Origin: Hyphomonadaceae bacterium
GTDB lineage: Bacteria > Pseudomonadota > Alphaproteobacteria > Caulobacterales > Aquidulcibacteraceae
Direction: 5' to 3'
DNA: 64,000 nucleotides
Assembly: GCA_016791425.1 (NCBI GenBank)
Contig: JAEUMQ010000015.1
Location: 1-64,000, forward strand
Shown here: positions 8,037 through 17,074 of the stretch, piece by piece
How the letters are laid out: the number at the start of each line of letters is the position of its first letter
How positions within the stretch are numbered: the stretch's first letter is position 1
Notes under the pieces: model-generated
Told to the model about the DNA's origin: nothing
The model's input: only the letters and a program-made list of their open reading frames with translations
Database searches by the model: none
Program-made: the position numbers and the translations under genes

Positions 8037-9035
8037 TCAGATGGCCACGCGCGCAGGCGAGGAAGCGCGCACGCTCACGGTGCGCAGCGCGATCGGACCG
8101 CGCCGCGCGCTGCCGCGCAGATGCGCGCGGCGCCAATGCACGGCGCCGCCGCGACGGACGAGATGGCCGCAGACGAAGTGCAAACGCGCTTCCGCGCGGG
8201 ACGCGCAAGCGCCGCGCGAAGCCGGGGACTGCGCGTCCAGGTGCGCGGAGACCTCCACATGGTCGAGCAGAGGCGGCTTGTTGCGCCTGGCGCGCGCGGC
8301 GTTGAGGCGCGCCTGCGACACCGGAGCGAGCGCGAGGGCGCTGCGGGCGGCGAGCAGGAGGCAAAACGCGGCGAGCAGCGGGAAATCTCCGGCGGCGCGC
8401 TCAAGATTGTGGTGGAGCGCGGCTTCGCGCATCGCGGGCGAGGGGGTGGCGCGCTCCAAATAGGCGCGCCATTCGGGGCGCAGGCGAAAGCGCACGTGCG
8501 CGAGGAGGCGCGTGAGAGCGGCGTCGGCGGGGGCCTCGATCGCGCGGACGAGGTCGCGATCGTGCAGGCGGCGGCAGAAGGCGGCGTCGTCGAGATCGAA
8601 CTCGAGCAGGAACGGGAAGAGATCGGGGCCGGCGGCGCCTTTGTCGGCGCCGTCGTCCCAGACGAGCGCGATGTCGCCGCGGCGGCCGGTCTCGTCGGCG
8701 CGGACAAGCAGGCCGACCTGCGCGGCGCGCGCGGCTTGGGGCTCAGCGAGGCCGAGGTCGGCGAGCGCCTGCATCGCGCCGCGCTCGCTCCATTCGATCC
8801 ACATCTCGGGCGCGGGGATGCGGATGAGATCGATGCACTCGACGAGCTGGGCGCCGTCGCCGAGCGCCGTCGCCATCGCGAGCGCGGCGACATCGTCATC
8901 GAGCACGTAGCGCAGCGGCGCGCGGGCGGCGCGCGCGGATATCAAGGCGGCGCTCGGCAATTCGACGCGCCCGAGGCGGGGCGACCATACCAGCGTCGGC
9001 CCAGCCGCCGCGGCGACACGATCCAGCAAGCGCAT
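8037..9035 (-). CDS. Uncharacterised protein, alphaproteobacterial type
   Basis: This is a 332-residue protein starting MRLLDRVAAAAGPT; an upstream ATG at 9123-9125 would add 30 residues but has no better ribosome site. I cannot assign a domain by name. The C-terminal part has a patterned block (LNAARARRNKPPLLDHVEV, then FVCGHLVRRGGAVHWRRAHLRG) that looks conserved: a Cys-x-His followed by basic residues, reminiscent of small DNA- or zinc-binding modules. The middle is acidic and alpha-helical in character. It reads into the photolyase gene 39 bases later. Function unknown. Confidence 0.7.
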   Translation of the reverse strand: MRLLDRVAAAAGPTLVWSPRLGRVELPSAALISARAARAPLRYVLDDDVAALAMATALGDGAQLVECIDLIRIPAPEMWIEWSERGAMQALADLGLAEPQAARAAQVGLLVRADETGRRGDIALVWDDGADKGAAGPDLFPFLLEFDLDDAAFCRRLHDRDLVRAIEAPADAALTRLLAHVRFRLRPEWRAYLERATPSPAMREAALHHNLERAAGDFPLLAAFCLLLAARSALALAPVSQARLNAARARRNKPPLLDHVEVSAHLDAQSPASRGACASRAEARLHFVCGHLVRRGGAVHWRRAHLRGSARRGPIALRTVSVRASSPARVAI

Positions 9036-9325
9036 GCGCGCGAAGAGTGCACATGCGCGCGCGCGGTTTGCGCCAAACACGCTGCAATTGCCGCCGAGTG
9101 CGGAGGAGTATGGCGCGATGAACACACATGATGACCGGAAATGCGGTTGCGCTCCGCATGTCCGAAAACGTGGGAACTTTGGCGCATGCGCGGCGCCATA
9201 GTCTGAGAGTTATCTCCGAAAGGCCTTGGGGATGACATGTTTTGCGTGCGAGCGGAAAAGCTCTTTGCGCCAACATAACGGCATAACAAGCCGCGCCCCG
9301 AGGCAGTGTGCTTCGGAGGTTTGAC

Positions 9326-12319
9326 GTGAAAAACTGGTTCAAGAAGAACGATCGTCTGCTGGCAGGTACGATCCTGGCCGGCGCATCGGTGGTGGGCTTG
9401 GTCGCGCCGGCGGCGGCGCAGGATGCGGGCGTGGGCGACGAGATCGTCGTGACGGGATCGCGCATTCCGCAGGCGAACCTGCAGAGCGTGAGCCCGATCC
9501 AGGTCGTCAATGACGAGGAGTTCAAGCTGCAGGGCACGTTCGAGGCGTCGAACATCATCAACACGCTGCCGCAGAACTTCCAGACGCCGGGCGTCGACTT
9601 CAGCAACACGCCCAATCCGCTCAGCACGCCGGGCGGTCTCACCACCGCGAACTTGCGCGGCCTTGGGCCGCAGCGCACGCTTGTCCTCGTTGACGGCGTT
9701 CGCCTGGGCGTTGGCGACGTCCACAGCGGCAATCCCAATCCGGGACCCAATCTCGACCAGATTCCGGGCGCGCTTGTGCGGCGCGTCGAGGTGGTGACGG
9801 GCGGCGCCTCGGCCGCTTACGGCTCGGATGCCGTCGCCGGCGTCATCAACTTCATCATGATGGACAATTTCGAGGGCCTGAAGGTCGATGCCCAGTACGG
9901 CTTCGCGCAGCACAAGAACGACAACGAGTACATTCAGGGCATCGTCAGGGGCAACGGCCTGCCGGTGCCGGAAGAGGACGTGTCGGGCGGCGAGAACGGC
10001 GATTTCAACATCGTCGTGGGCTCCAATCTCGCCGACGGGCGCGGCAACGTGACGGGCTATATGGGCTATCACCGGCAAAGCCCGGTCACCCAGGCGGAGC
10101 GCGATTTCTCCGGCTGCCTGCTCGCCAGCATCGGGACGGACTTCATCTGCGCGAACTCGTCGAACTCGAACAGCTTCACCAGCCTCGACACGGGCAATCG
10201 CTTCTCGCAGGTGGGGACCCAGTTCCTGCCGTGGCCGAATGCGACGTCGAATCCGCCGCCGACGTTCAACTCAAGCCCGTTCCAGTTCCTGTCGCGGGAC
10301 GATACCCGCTACAGCGCGGGATATTTCGCGCACTACGATGTGAACGATCATTTCTCGTTCTATTCGCAGCTCAACCTGATGCATGACCGTAGCACGCTGA
10401 ACGTCGGCCCGAGCGCGCTCTTTCAACAGAACGGCGTCGTGTCGGTGAACTGCGACAATCCCCTGCTGAGCGCACAGCAGCAGACCGTGCTCGGCTGCAC
10501 CGACACCAGCATCATCCCGGACACCGACCCGCTCAGGCCCGGCAATCAGGGCAACGCCAGCCTCATCATCGGCCGGCGCAGCATCGAGGGCGGCCCGCGC
10601 GAATTCTCGTTCGATCACACGAGCTACCGGCTGGTGGCCGGCGGGCGCGGCGAGATCGTGGATGGGTGGAATTACGACATCTACGCCCAGTATTATTACA
10701 CCCAGGTGGAACAGGGCTATATCGGCGACCTGAACAAGAACAACATGTTCAAGGCGCTGCAAGTCGTGCAAACCGCGGCCGGCCCGCAGTGCAAATCCCA
10801 AGTCGATGGGACCGACACGCTGTGCCGGCCATGGAACATCTTCCGCGACGGCGGCGTCACACCCGAAGCGCTCGCCTATATCGGCACCGACGCGCAAGCC
10901 TGGGGCCGGGGGCAGCAGCAAGTCGTCAGCGCCAACATCAATGGCGATCTCGGCACGTTCGGCATCAGATCGCCCGCCGCGGAAGACGGCGTGGCGCTTG
11001 CGGTCGGCACGGAATATCGCCGGGAGGAAGGCTACTTCCACGCCGACCCGATCTGGGCTTCGGGCGCACTCACCGGAACGGGCGGCGCGCTCGGCGTTAC
11101 GGACGGCTCCTACGACGTGATCGAGCTCTTCGGGGAAACCCGCATTCCGATCGCGCAAGACAAGCCGTTCTTCCAAAATCTGGTGGTCGAAGCCGGCTAT
11201 CGGTTCTCCGACTACAGCCTGGCGGGGGAGACCGAGACCTACAAGCTTGGCCTGCAATGGTCGCCGAGCGAAGACCTCCAGTTCCGCGGGTCGTTCCAGC
11301 ACGCGGTGCGGGCGCCGAACATCATCGACCTGTTTGCGCCGCTCGGCGTGACCAATTCGGCGGTGCTCACGACCGACCCGTGCGCGGGCCCAGTTCCGAC
11401 CGCGACGTTCGAGCAATGCGCGCGCACCGGCGTCACGCTCGCGCAATACAATAGCGGGAGCATCATTCCGTGCCCGGCCGGGCAATGCGGGGTGGAGCAA
11501 GGCGGCAATCCGAACGTCCTGCCGGAAGCGGCCGACACCAAGTCGCTCGGCATCACCTTCACGCCGACTTTCATTTCGGGGCTGGTGATCAGCGTCGATT
11601 GGTGGGACATCGACCTGGAAGACGTCATTGGCGTCGTGCCGGCGAACGTGGCGTTCAACAATTGCCTGCTCAACAACAACCCGGTGTTCTGCAACCGGAT
11701 CACCCGCACGCCGCAGGGGTTCCTGTTCGGCGACACAATCGCCGGCGGCGGCTATATCTTCACGCCGGGCGACAACATCGCCTCGGGGCACACCGCGGGC
11801 GTCGATGTGCAGGCGTCCTACACGCTGCGGATGGGCGAGATGGGCAGCTTGTCGACGCTCTTCAATGGCAGCTATATCGACAAGGCGGCCGTGAAGTCCG
11901 ACGCGGACACGCCGGAGTATGATTGTGCAGGCCTCTACGGCATCGTCTGCGCGATCACGCCGAATTGGCGCCATACCATGCGGGTGAGCTGGGACTCGCC
12001 GTGGAATGTGATGGCGTCGCTGCAATGGCGCTATATCGACGGCATGCTGCTCGACGCGGACTCCGACCAGCCGGTCATCGGCGGGGCATGCTGCGATCCG
12101 ATCGATCACCGCATGAAGTCGGTCTCGTATTTCGATCTCTCGGGCATCTGGGACATCAACGAGACCGTGAGCCTCCGCGCGGGCGCCAACAATGTGCTCG
12201 ACCGGAGCCCGCAAGTGTCGCCTGGCCTGGGCATCTCCGGGGTCGGCGGGCCGAACGCGTTCCCGACCTACGATCTGCTGGGCCGGACCGTGTTCGTCGG
12301 GCTGACGGCATCGTTCTAG
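9326..12319 (+). CDS. TonB-dependent outer-membrane receptor (1)
   Basis: This is a 997-residue TonB-dependent receptor. A cleavable signal peptide (KNWFKKNDRLLAGTILAGAS, ending AAAQDA) is followed by the plug domain: DEIVVTGSRIPQ, ANLRGLGPQRTLVLVDGVRL and VVTGGASAAYGSDAVAGVINF. The rest is a beta-barrel ending in ...GRTVFVGLTASF, with the aromatic C-terminus needed for barrel assembly. It would import an unknown ligand across the outer membrane using TonB/ExbBD energy. The start is GTG at 9326, because GGAGG sits six bases upstream; an earlier GTG at 9308 precedes that site. The 290 bases upstream hold no gene I can support. A strong terminator follows. Confidence 0.95.
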   Translation: MKNWFKKNDRLLAGTILAGASVVGLVAPAAAQDAGVGDEIVVTGSRIPQANLQSVSPIQVVNDEEFKLQGTFEASNIINTLPQNFQTPGVDFSNTPNPLSTPGGLTTANLRGLGPQRTLVLVDGVRLGVGDVHSGNPNPGPNLDQIPGALVRRVEVVTGGASAAYGSDAVAGVINFIMMDNFEGLKVDAQYGFAQHKNDNEYIQGIVRGNGLPVPEEDVSGGENGDFNIVVGSNLADGRGNVTGYMGYHRQSPVTQAERDFSGCLLASIGTDFICANSSNSNSFTSLDTGNRFSQVGTQFLPWPNATSNPPPTFNSSPFQFLSRDDTRYSAGYFAHYDVNDHFSFYSQLNLMHDRSTLNVGPSALFQQNGVVSVNCDNPLLSAQQQTVLGCTDTSIIPDTDPLRPGNQGNASLIIGRRSIEGGPREFSFDHTSYRLVAGGRGEIVDGWNYDIYAQYYYTQVEQGYIGDLNKNNMFKALQVVQTAAGPQCKSQVDGTDTLCRPWNIFRDGGVTPEALAYIGTDAQAWGRGQQQVVSANINGDLGTFGIRSPAAEDGVALAVGTEYRREEGYFHADPIWASGALTGTGGALGVTDGSYDVIELFGETRIPIAQDKPFFQNLVVEAGYRFSDYSLAGETETYKLGLQWSPSEDLQFRGSFQHAVRAPNIIDLFAPLGVTNSAVLTTDPCAGPVPTATFEQCARTGVTLAQYNSGSIIPCPAGQCGVEQGGNPNVLPEAADTKSLGITFTPTFISGLVISVDWWDIDLEDVIGVVPANVAFNNCLLNNNPVFCNRITRTPQGFLFGDTIAGGGYIFTPGDNIASGHTAGVDVQASYTLRMGEMGSLSTLFNGSYIDKAAVKSDADTPEYDCAGLYGIVCAITPNWRHTMRVSWDSPWNVMASLQWRYIDGMLLDADSDQPVIGGACCDPIDHRMKSVSYFDLSGIWDINETVSLRAGANNVLDRSPQVSPGLGISGVGGPNAFPTYDLLGRTVFVGLTASF

Positions 12320-12343
12320 CGCAGAGAACAGAGTCGAACTTCG

Positions 12344-12369
12344 GGGCGGGCGCGAGCCCGCCCTTTTTC
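12344..12369 (+). terminator. Rho-independent terminator of TonB receptor 1
   Basis: Perfect 8-bp stem GGGCGGGC / GCCCGCCC with a GCGA tetraloop, followed by TTTTTCTTT, 25 bases after the receptor stop. Confidence 0.9.
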
Positions 12370-12603
12370 TTTGACGCGACGTCCCCTTTGCTTGGCGCGA
12401 CGCGGGCGCGAGCCGGTGCGTTGGCGCAAAACGGGGGATCGGCGGCGCAGATCGTGGGCTTGCGACGAAGCGACGAAGGCGCGCCATTCGTCGGCAATCG
12501 CTTTGCGACGAGGCGCGCGGCGCCGGCGACAGGCGACGTGGGGGCGCGGCTTGCGCGGCGCGGCGCTGGGCTAAGCTTCGTTCACGCAACGAAGTTTCCC
12601 GCC
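12370..12603. other. Gap with no gene seen
   Basis: The stretch after the receptor terminator up to the AraC regulator start is GC-rich, holds no ORF with a plausible start and no clear promoter; I see nothing else in it. Confidence 0.6.
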
Positions 12604-13623
12604 ATGCTGAGCGCGACCGCAAAAACCAGGAAGATCGTCGGCCTCGTCTATCCGGGCGCGGTGCTGCTTGATCTGGCCGCGCCCATGGAGGTGTTCCACT
12701 TCGCTAGCGACACGCTGGGCGAAGAGACCGGCGCGGCGCCGGCGCCCTACGATGTCGAGATCTGGGGGCTCGCCAGAGGCCCCGTGCCATCGATGTCGGG
12801 ACTGTCGATGATGGCGACGTCGGTGCTCGGCGACAGTCTCGCCGGCATCGATACCGTGCTCGTTCCGGGCGCGAAGTCGGGCAATCCGGACGTCTATCGC
12901 GACCGGCGCATCCTCGACTGGCTGCAGGGGTTGCCGGGGCAGGTCCGGCGGATCGTGGCGGTCGGCTCGGGCGCATTCCTGCTGGCGGAGGCGGGACTGC
13001 TGCGGGGGCGGCGGGCGACGACGCACTGGCGCGACTCGGACCTGCTCAAGCGCGGCTATCCGGACGTGACGGTGCTGAAGGACGTCATCTTCACCGCCGA
13101 CGGGCCGATCTATTCCTCGGCCGGCGTAGTGGGCGCCATCGATCAGGCGCTGGCGCTGGTGGAGGAAGATCACGGGCGCACGGCGTCACTCAAGGTGGCC
13201 AAGCGGCTGGTCGTGCTGGCGCGGCGGCCGGGGGACCACACGCAGCTTTCGAGCTTCCTCTCTTCGCAAACCCGCTCGGTGCGGTTCGGCGAGCTGCTCG
13301 ACTGGATCTACCGCTCGCTGCGGGCGGATCTCTCGGTGCCGCGGCTGGCGGAGATGGCGGCGATGAGCCCGCGGAACTTCACGCGGGTGTTCCGGGAGGA
13401 GCTGGGGCGGCCGCCGGCGGAGTTCGTGCGCGCAGTTCGCGTGGAGGTCGCGAGCCGGCTCATCGCGGAGGGCAACGACATGTTCGGGGCGGTGTCGCGG
13501 GAGTGCGGCTTCGCCTCGGAGGAGCAGATGCGGCGCGCGTTCCAGGCCGTGCTCAAGCTCTCGCCGCGGGATTTCCACGACCGGAACGCGGCGCGCGGCA
13601 AGCTGCGGGCCGCGGCGCGGTAG
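12604..13623 (+). CDS. GlxA-like AraC-family transcriptional regulator with DJ-1/PfpI domain
   Basis: This is a 339-residue regulator. The N-terminal DJ-1/PfpI-like domain (about residues 10-190) begins KIVGLVYPGAVLLDLAAPMEVF and contains VGSGAFLLAEAGLLRGRRATTHW. In this family that position usually reads CTGA; here the cysteine is replaced (VGSGA), so catalysis is unlikely and the domain probably senses a ligand. The C-terminal AraC DNA-binding domain (about 235-330) has two helix-turn-helix units, LSVPRLAEMAAMSPRNFTRVF and SRECGFASEEQMRRAFQ. The ATG at 12604 lies just after the 285-base gap behind the TonB receptor. Target genes are unknown; the upstream receptor is a candidate by position only. 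Confidence 0.92.
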   Translation: MLSATAKTRKIVGLVYPGAVLLDLAAPMEVFHFASDTLGEETGAAPAPYDVEIWGLARGPVPSMSGLSMMATSVLGDSLAGIDTVLVPGAKSGNPDVYRDRRILDWLQGLPGQVRRIVAVGSGAFLLAEAGLLRGRRATTHWRDSDLLKRGYPDVTVLKDVIFTADGPIYSSAGVVGAIDQALALVEEDHGRTASLKVAKRLVVLARRPGDHTQLSSFLSSQTRSVRFGELLDWIYRSLRADLSVPRLAEMAAMSPRNFTRVFREELGRPPAEFVRAVRVEVASRLIAEGNDMFGAVSRECGFASEEQMRRAFQAVLKLSPRDFHDRNAARGKLRAAAR

Positions 13624-13673
13624 GGGCGCTTCGGCGAGGCCGCGAGCGCTCGCTCCTTTGCTGCGCAGGCGCC

Positions 13674-13720
13674 TGATCATCCCATCCCCTGCCCCCTGCC
13701 CTCGGAGGGAGGGGGGCGAC
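13674..13720. repeat. G/C palindromic repeat, copy 3
   Basis: CCCCTGCCCCCTGCCCTC-GGAGGGAGGGGGGCG, a diverged copy of the dispersed repeat, in the 178-base gap between the AraC regulator and the glycosyltransferase. Confidence 0.75.
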
Positions 13721-13801
13721 CCCCTTGAAGCGGGGCAGGGAGGCGGCCAAGGTCCCGGCGCGGACGCAGGCGCCTGGGCGGCGTCCGGGTAGGGAGGCCC
13801 C

Positions 13802-14584
13802 GTGGGCCTGCGCGCGTCCATTGTCATTGCGGTGCTGAACGAGGCGGAGAACGTCGGGTCGGTCTGCGACGAGACGCTGAGGAAGCTGGCGCCGGTCGCG
13901 CCGTTCGAGGTGGTGTTCGTGGACGACGGCTCCAACGACGCCACCCCGGACATCCTGGCCGATATCGCGGCGCGCGACGGGCGGGTGCGGCTCGTCCGGC
14001 ACGACCGGCGCTGCGGGAAGTCGCAGGCGGTGCGGACCGGGGTGCTGGCGGCGCGGGCGGCGTGGGTGGCGACGATCGACGGGGACGGGCAGAACGATCC
14101 GGGCGACCTGGTCGCCATGCTGCAGGCGGCGTGGGCAGCCAATGGGGGCGCTGAGGGCGGCGACAAGCCGCCGCTGGTGGCCGGCAATCGGCGCGGGCAG
14201 CGGAAGGATCCCTGGTCGCGGCTGGCGGCGACGCGGATCGCCAACGGCCTCAGGGCCGCGGTGCTGGGGGATCATTGCCCCGACACCGGCTGCGGGATGA
14301 AGGCGTTTCCGCGCGAGGCGTTCCTGCTGCTGCCCTGCTTCGAGGGGATGCATCGGTTCCTGCCGGCGCTCTTCCAGCGCTACGGGCATCCGCTGATCAA
14401 TGTGCCGGTGCAGCATCGGCCGCGGATGGCGGGGAGCTCGAAGTACACGAATTGGGGACGCGCGCTGGTCGGGGTGTTCGACCTGCTCGGGGTGATCTGG
14501 CTCGTGCGGCGGACGCGCGCGCCGGGGCGGGTGAGCGAGGTCGAGGCGGCGGCGCGCGAGAGGGGCGAAGTTGAGCGGACATAG
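13802..14584 (+). CDS. Family 2 glycosyltransferase (dolichol-phosphate mannosyltransferase-like)
   Basis: This is a 260-residue GT-A-fold enzyme. The nucleotide-sugar domain shows SIVIAVLNEAENVGSV, VVFVDDGSNDATPDIL and the metal-binding IDGDGQNDP. Proteins of this shape transfer a sugar to a polyprenyl phosphate, making a lipid-linked donor for membrane GT39-type enzymes. The gene is 96 bases before such an enzyme, so the pair probably acts together in modifying lipid A or another envelope glycan. The start is GTG at 13802, with GGGAGG six bases upstream. Confidence 0.92.
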   Translation: MGLRASIVIAVLNEAENVGSVCDETLRKLAPVAPFEVVFVDDGSNDATPDILADIAARDGRVRLVRHDRRCGKSQAVRTGVLAARAAWVATIDGDGQNDPGDLVAMLQAAWAANGGAEGGDKPPLVAGNRRGQRKDPWSRLAATRIANGLRAAVLGDHCPDTGCGMKAFPREAFLLLPCFEGMHRFLPALFQRYGHPLINVPVQHRPRMAGSSKYTNWGRALVGVFDLLGVIWLVRRTRAPGRVSEVEAAARERGEVERT

Positions 14585-14598
14585 CGTGCGTTGCGCAA

Positions 14599-14658
14599 CA
14601 CCGCACCCGTCGCCGCTCACGCGGCGACACCCTCCCCTGAAGGGGAGGGAGGGCGCTT
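14599..14658. repeat. Double-hairpin G/C repeat, copy 4
   Basis: First hairpin GTCGCCGC-TCAC-GCGGCGAC, then ACCCTCCCCTGAAGGGGAGGGAGGGCGC. Same two-hairpin plan as the copies at 37.9 and 45.4 kb, with a different first stem. Confidence 0.8.
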
Positions 14659-14680
14659 TGTCTTGCTCCGGGGGCGGACG

Positions 14681-16336
14681 ATGACGATGGCCAGCGGAGA
14701 GGCGAACCGGCTTTCGCTGCGCGACATGATCATCGTGGTCGCGTTCGCGCTCGTCGCGCTGGCGCCGGGGATCTCTTGGCTGCCGCCGATGGACCGCGAT
14801 GAATCCCGCTACGCGGTCGCGAGCGCGCAGATGCAGGCAAGCGGCGATTACGTCGATATCCGCTTCCAGGATAAGCCGCGCTATCTGCAGCCGGCGGGCA
14901 TCTATTGGCTGCAATCGGCGTCGGCGAGCCTCTTCGATGCGCGCGACGAGATATGGGCCTATCGGCTGCCGTCGCTGCTCGGCGCGCTGGCCGCGGTGCT
15001 GATGACGGCGTGGGCGGGGACCGCGCTCTTCGGGCGGAATGTCGGGATCGCGGCGGGCCTGATGCTGGCGGCGTCGTTCTCGCTCAATTTCGAGGCGCGC
15101 ACGGCGAAGACCGACGCGGCGCTGCTGGCCAGCATCGCGGCGGCGCAGTTCGCGCTGCTGCGGGTCTATCTGAACCAGGAGCGGACGCGGGGCTGGGCGG
15201 CCTTGTTCTGGGCGGCGCTCGGCGTCGGGATGATGCTGAAGGGGCCGATCATCGTGATGATCGCGGGGGCGACGATCCTTGCGCTGATCATCTGGGACCG
15301 GCGCGCGGGATGGCTCAAGGGGCTGCACGCGGGATGGGGCGCGCTCCTCTTCCTGGCGATCGTTCTGCCCTGGTATGTGGCGATCGGGTTCGAGAGCGAC
15401 GGGGAATTCTACGCGCGCGCCGTCGGGGTGAGCCTGCTCGGCAAGGTGGGGCACGCGCAGCAATCGCATGCGGGACCGCCGGGCTATCATCTCGGGCTCT
15501 TCCCGTTCGCGTTCTGGCCGGCGTCGCTCTTCGCGGCGCTGGCGATCCCGTTCGTGTGGCGCAAGCGGCGCGAGCCGGCGGTGCGGTTCATGATCGCATG
15601 GATCGTTCCGACCTGGGTGATCTTCGAGGCGATCGCGACGAAGCTGCCGCATTACGTGCTGCCGACTTATCCGGCGCTGGCGTGCCTGGGGGCGGCGGCG
15701 CTCTTTCTTCCGGATGATGCGAAGCCGACGCGCGTGGGCGCGGTCGCGCGGGCGCTGTGGATCGCGATCTGGGTCGCAGCGAGCGCGGGGGTCGCGGGCC
15801 TGGGGCCGGTCGCGTTGTCGCAGCTGGCGGGGCGCATCGATGCGGCCACGATCGGCGCCAGCGTGATCGTGTTCGCGCTGGCGATGGCGGCGCTCGTCTT
15901 CACGCTGCAGAAGCGGGCGTGGCGCGCGGTCGCGTGCGCGGCGGCGGCCGGCGCGTTGGCGTGGGTGAACGTGTTCGCGAACGTCGCGCCGCGGCTGGAG
16001 CGGATCTGGATCAGCCCGCGGCTGGAGGCGGCGGTGCGCGCGGCCGCCCCATGTCCGCAGCCGGTGTTGACGACGAACCCGTTCATCGAGCCGAGCCTCG
16101 TCTTCCTGCACGGATCGGCGGCGACGAAGCTGGCGGAGACGCCGGAGGAGGCGGTCGCGGCGTTCGCGGGCGCGGGCGAATGCGCCGTTGCAGCGATCGG
16201 CGCGGCCCAGAAGGAGGCTTTTGTCGCGGGGCTCGCGGCGCGGGGGATCGCCGTGCGCGAGGCGGGGATCGTCCGTGGGCAGAATTATTCGAACGGCGAT
16301 GCGCTGGAGCTGACGCTCTACGTGGCGGCGCGGTAA
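14681..16336 (+). CDS. ArnT-like GT39 glycosyltransferase, membrane
   Basis: This is a 551-residue polytopic glycosyltransferase of the ArnT/PMT (GT39) type. The first periplasmic loop carries the catalytic acidic motif WLPPMDRDESRYAVASAQM followed by RFQDKPRYLQPAGIYWLQS, and about ten further hydrophobic segments follow. It would transfer a sugar from a polyprenyl-phosphate donor onto an envelope acceptor in the periplasm. The GT2 gene just upstream is the likely donor maker. I start at ATG 14681 (MTMASGEANR); a start at 14591 would translate the repeat at 14599-14658 and is rejected. ATG 14687 is an equally possible start. Confidence 0.92.
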   Translation: MTMASGEANRLSLRDMIIVVAFALVALAPGISWLPPMDRDESRYAVASAQMQASGDYVDIRFQDKPRYLQPAGIYWLQSASASLFDARDEIWAYRLPSLLGALAAVLMTAWAGTALFGRNVGIAAGLMLAASFSLNFEARTAKTDAALLASIAAAQFALLRVYLNQERTRGWAALFWAALGVGMMLKGPIIVMIAGATILALIIWDRRAGWLKGLHAGWGALLFLAIVLPWYVAIGFESDGEFYARAVGVSLLGKVGHAQQSHAGPPGYHLGLFPFAFWPASLFAALAIPFVWRKRREPAVRFMIAWIVPTWVIFEAIATKLPHYVLPTYPALACLGAAALFLPDDAKPTRVGAVARALWIAIWVAASAGVAGLGPVALSQLAGRIDAATIGASVIVFALAMAALVFTLQKRAWRAVACAAAAGALAWVNVFANVAPRLERIWISPRLEAAVRAAAPCPQPVLTTNPFIEPSLVFLHGSAATKLAETPEEAVAAFAGAGECAVAAIGAAQKEAFVAGLAARGIAVREAGIVRGQNYSNGDALELTLYVAAR

Positions 16337-16389
16337 GGAATGGGTGTCTTGGCGCGTGGGCGCCAGAGCGCCAAGTCCTCATCGTTGAG

Positions 16390-16437
16390 GCTCACCCCAC
16401 CCCCTGCCCCCTCCCCTCGAAGGGGAGGGGAGCGCCC
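16390..16437. repeat. G/C palindromic repeat, copy 5
   Basis: CACCCCACCCCCTGCCCC, then CTCCCCTCGAAGGGGAGGGG. It lies between the GT39 stop and the hemerythrin stop (convergent genes). Confidence 0.85.
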
Positions 16438-16468
16438 ATTCCACACAGGGATTGTTTGCGACATGCGC

Positions 16469-17026
16469 TCAGGGGTGGGTTTCGGCGTGGTTGGGTGAGG
16501 TGCGCAGCGTCGTGGCGACCGGAGTCGGCGGGCGGTCCTTGAACTCGGCCAAGAGCTCCTGTTTGCGGGCGACCATCTGTTCGCCGAGGGCGTCGAGGTC
16601 CAGGTCGGTCCTGCGCGCCTGCGCGAACATGCCTTCCTCGCGCATCTCCTCCTCGTGGACGTGGTGCTTGATCTCCTCGGAGAGCACCTTGACCTTGGCG
16701 TCGTAGAAATCGTCGTCGGGGCCGCCGGCGATGAGCTCGGCGATCATCACCTTGGCGCCGTCGTGCTCGACATAGGCTTCATCGAGAGTGTCCGCTTCGA
16801 TCTCGCCCCGCAGCGCGGGATAGAAGATCTCCTCTTCGATCATCGTATGGATGACGAGCTCGGTGCAGATCTTCTTCGCGAGCGATTGCTTCTGGGCGGA
16901 AGAGCGTGCGCTCTCGTACTTCTGGAACAGCTCTTCGACGGCGCGGTGGTCGGCCTTGAGGAGCGCGATAGCGTCCTGCTGGGGGGCGGGTTTGGCCGGC
17001 GTCTTCTTCGGTGCGGATTGGGGCAT
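16469..17026 (-). CDS. Hemerythrin HHE-domain protein
   Basis: This is a 185-residue protein with a four-helix hemerythrin-like domain (residues about 18-150). Metal-ligand motifs are visible: LLKADHRAVEELF, HTMIEEEIFYP, YVEHDGAKVMI and HHVHEEEMREE, giving the expected His/Glu set for a di-iron site. The N-terminus is Lys/Pro/Ala rich and the C-terminus probably disordered. Proteins of this kind bind oxygen, nitric oxide or iron and are often stress related. The gene is monocistronic, 48 bases downstream of the amidotransferase on the same strand. Confidence 0.92.
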   Translation of the reverse strand: MPQSAPKKTPAKPAPQQDAIALLKADHRAVEELFQKYESARSSAQKQSLAKKICTELVIHTMIEEEIFYPALRGEIEADTLDEAYVEHDGAKVMIAELIAGGPDDDFYDAKVKVLSEEIKHHVHEEEMREEGMFAQARRTDLDLDALGEQMVARKQELLAEFKDRPPTPVATTLRTSPNHAETHP

Positions 17027-17074
17027 AGGGTTCCTCGGCGTTCTGGTCGGCGCCGAGATAAACGCCTGCTGCGG

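Noticed and set aside
6588-9035. ECF promoter in front of the photolyase or the hypothetical gene upstream
   Set aside because: I looked for TGATC-N16-CGTA on the reverse strand near 8000-8060 and 9036-9325 and found none; the photolyase may be controlled differently.
10271-12622. 783-residue reverse-strand frame opposite TonB receptor 1
   Set aside because: Same antisense-shadow composition; the receptor has signal peptide, plug and barrel motifs.
14591-14680. N-terminal extension of the GT39 protein to 14591
   Set aside because: It would translate the dispersed repeat (PSPEGEGG), and no family member has that extension.
13553-16111. 852-residue reverse-strand frame opposite the glycosyltransferases
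   Set aside because: Composition is nearly all Arg/Pro/His/Ala, typical of an antisense frame in GC-rich DNA; both glycosyltransferases on the plus strand are convincing.
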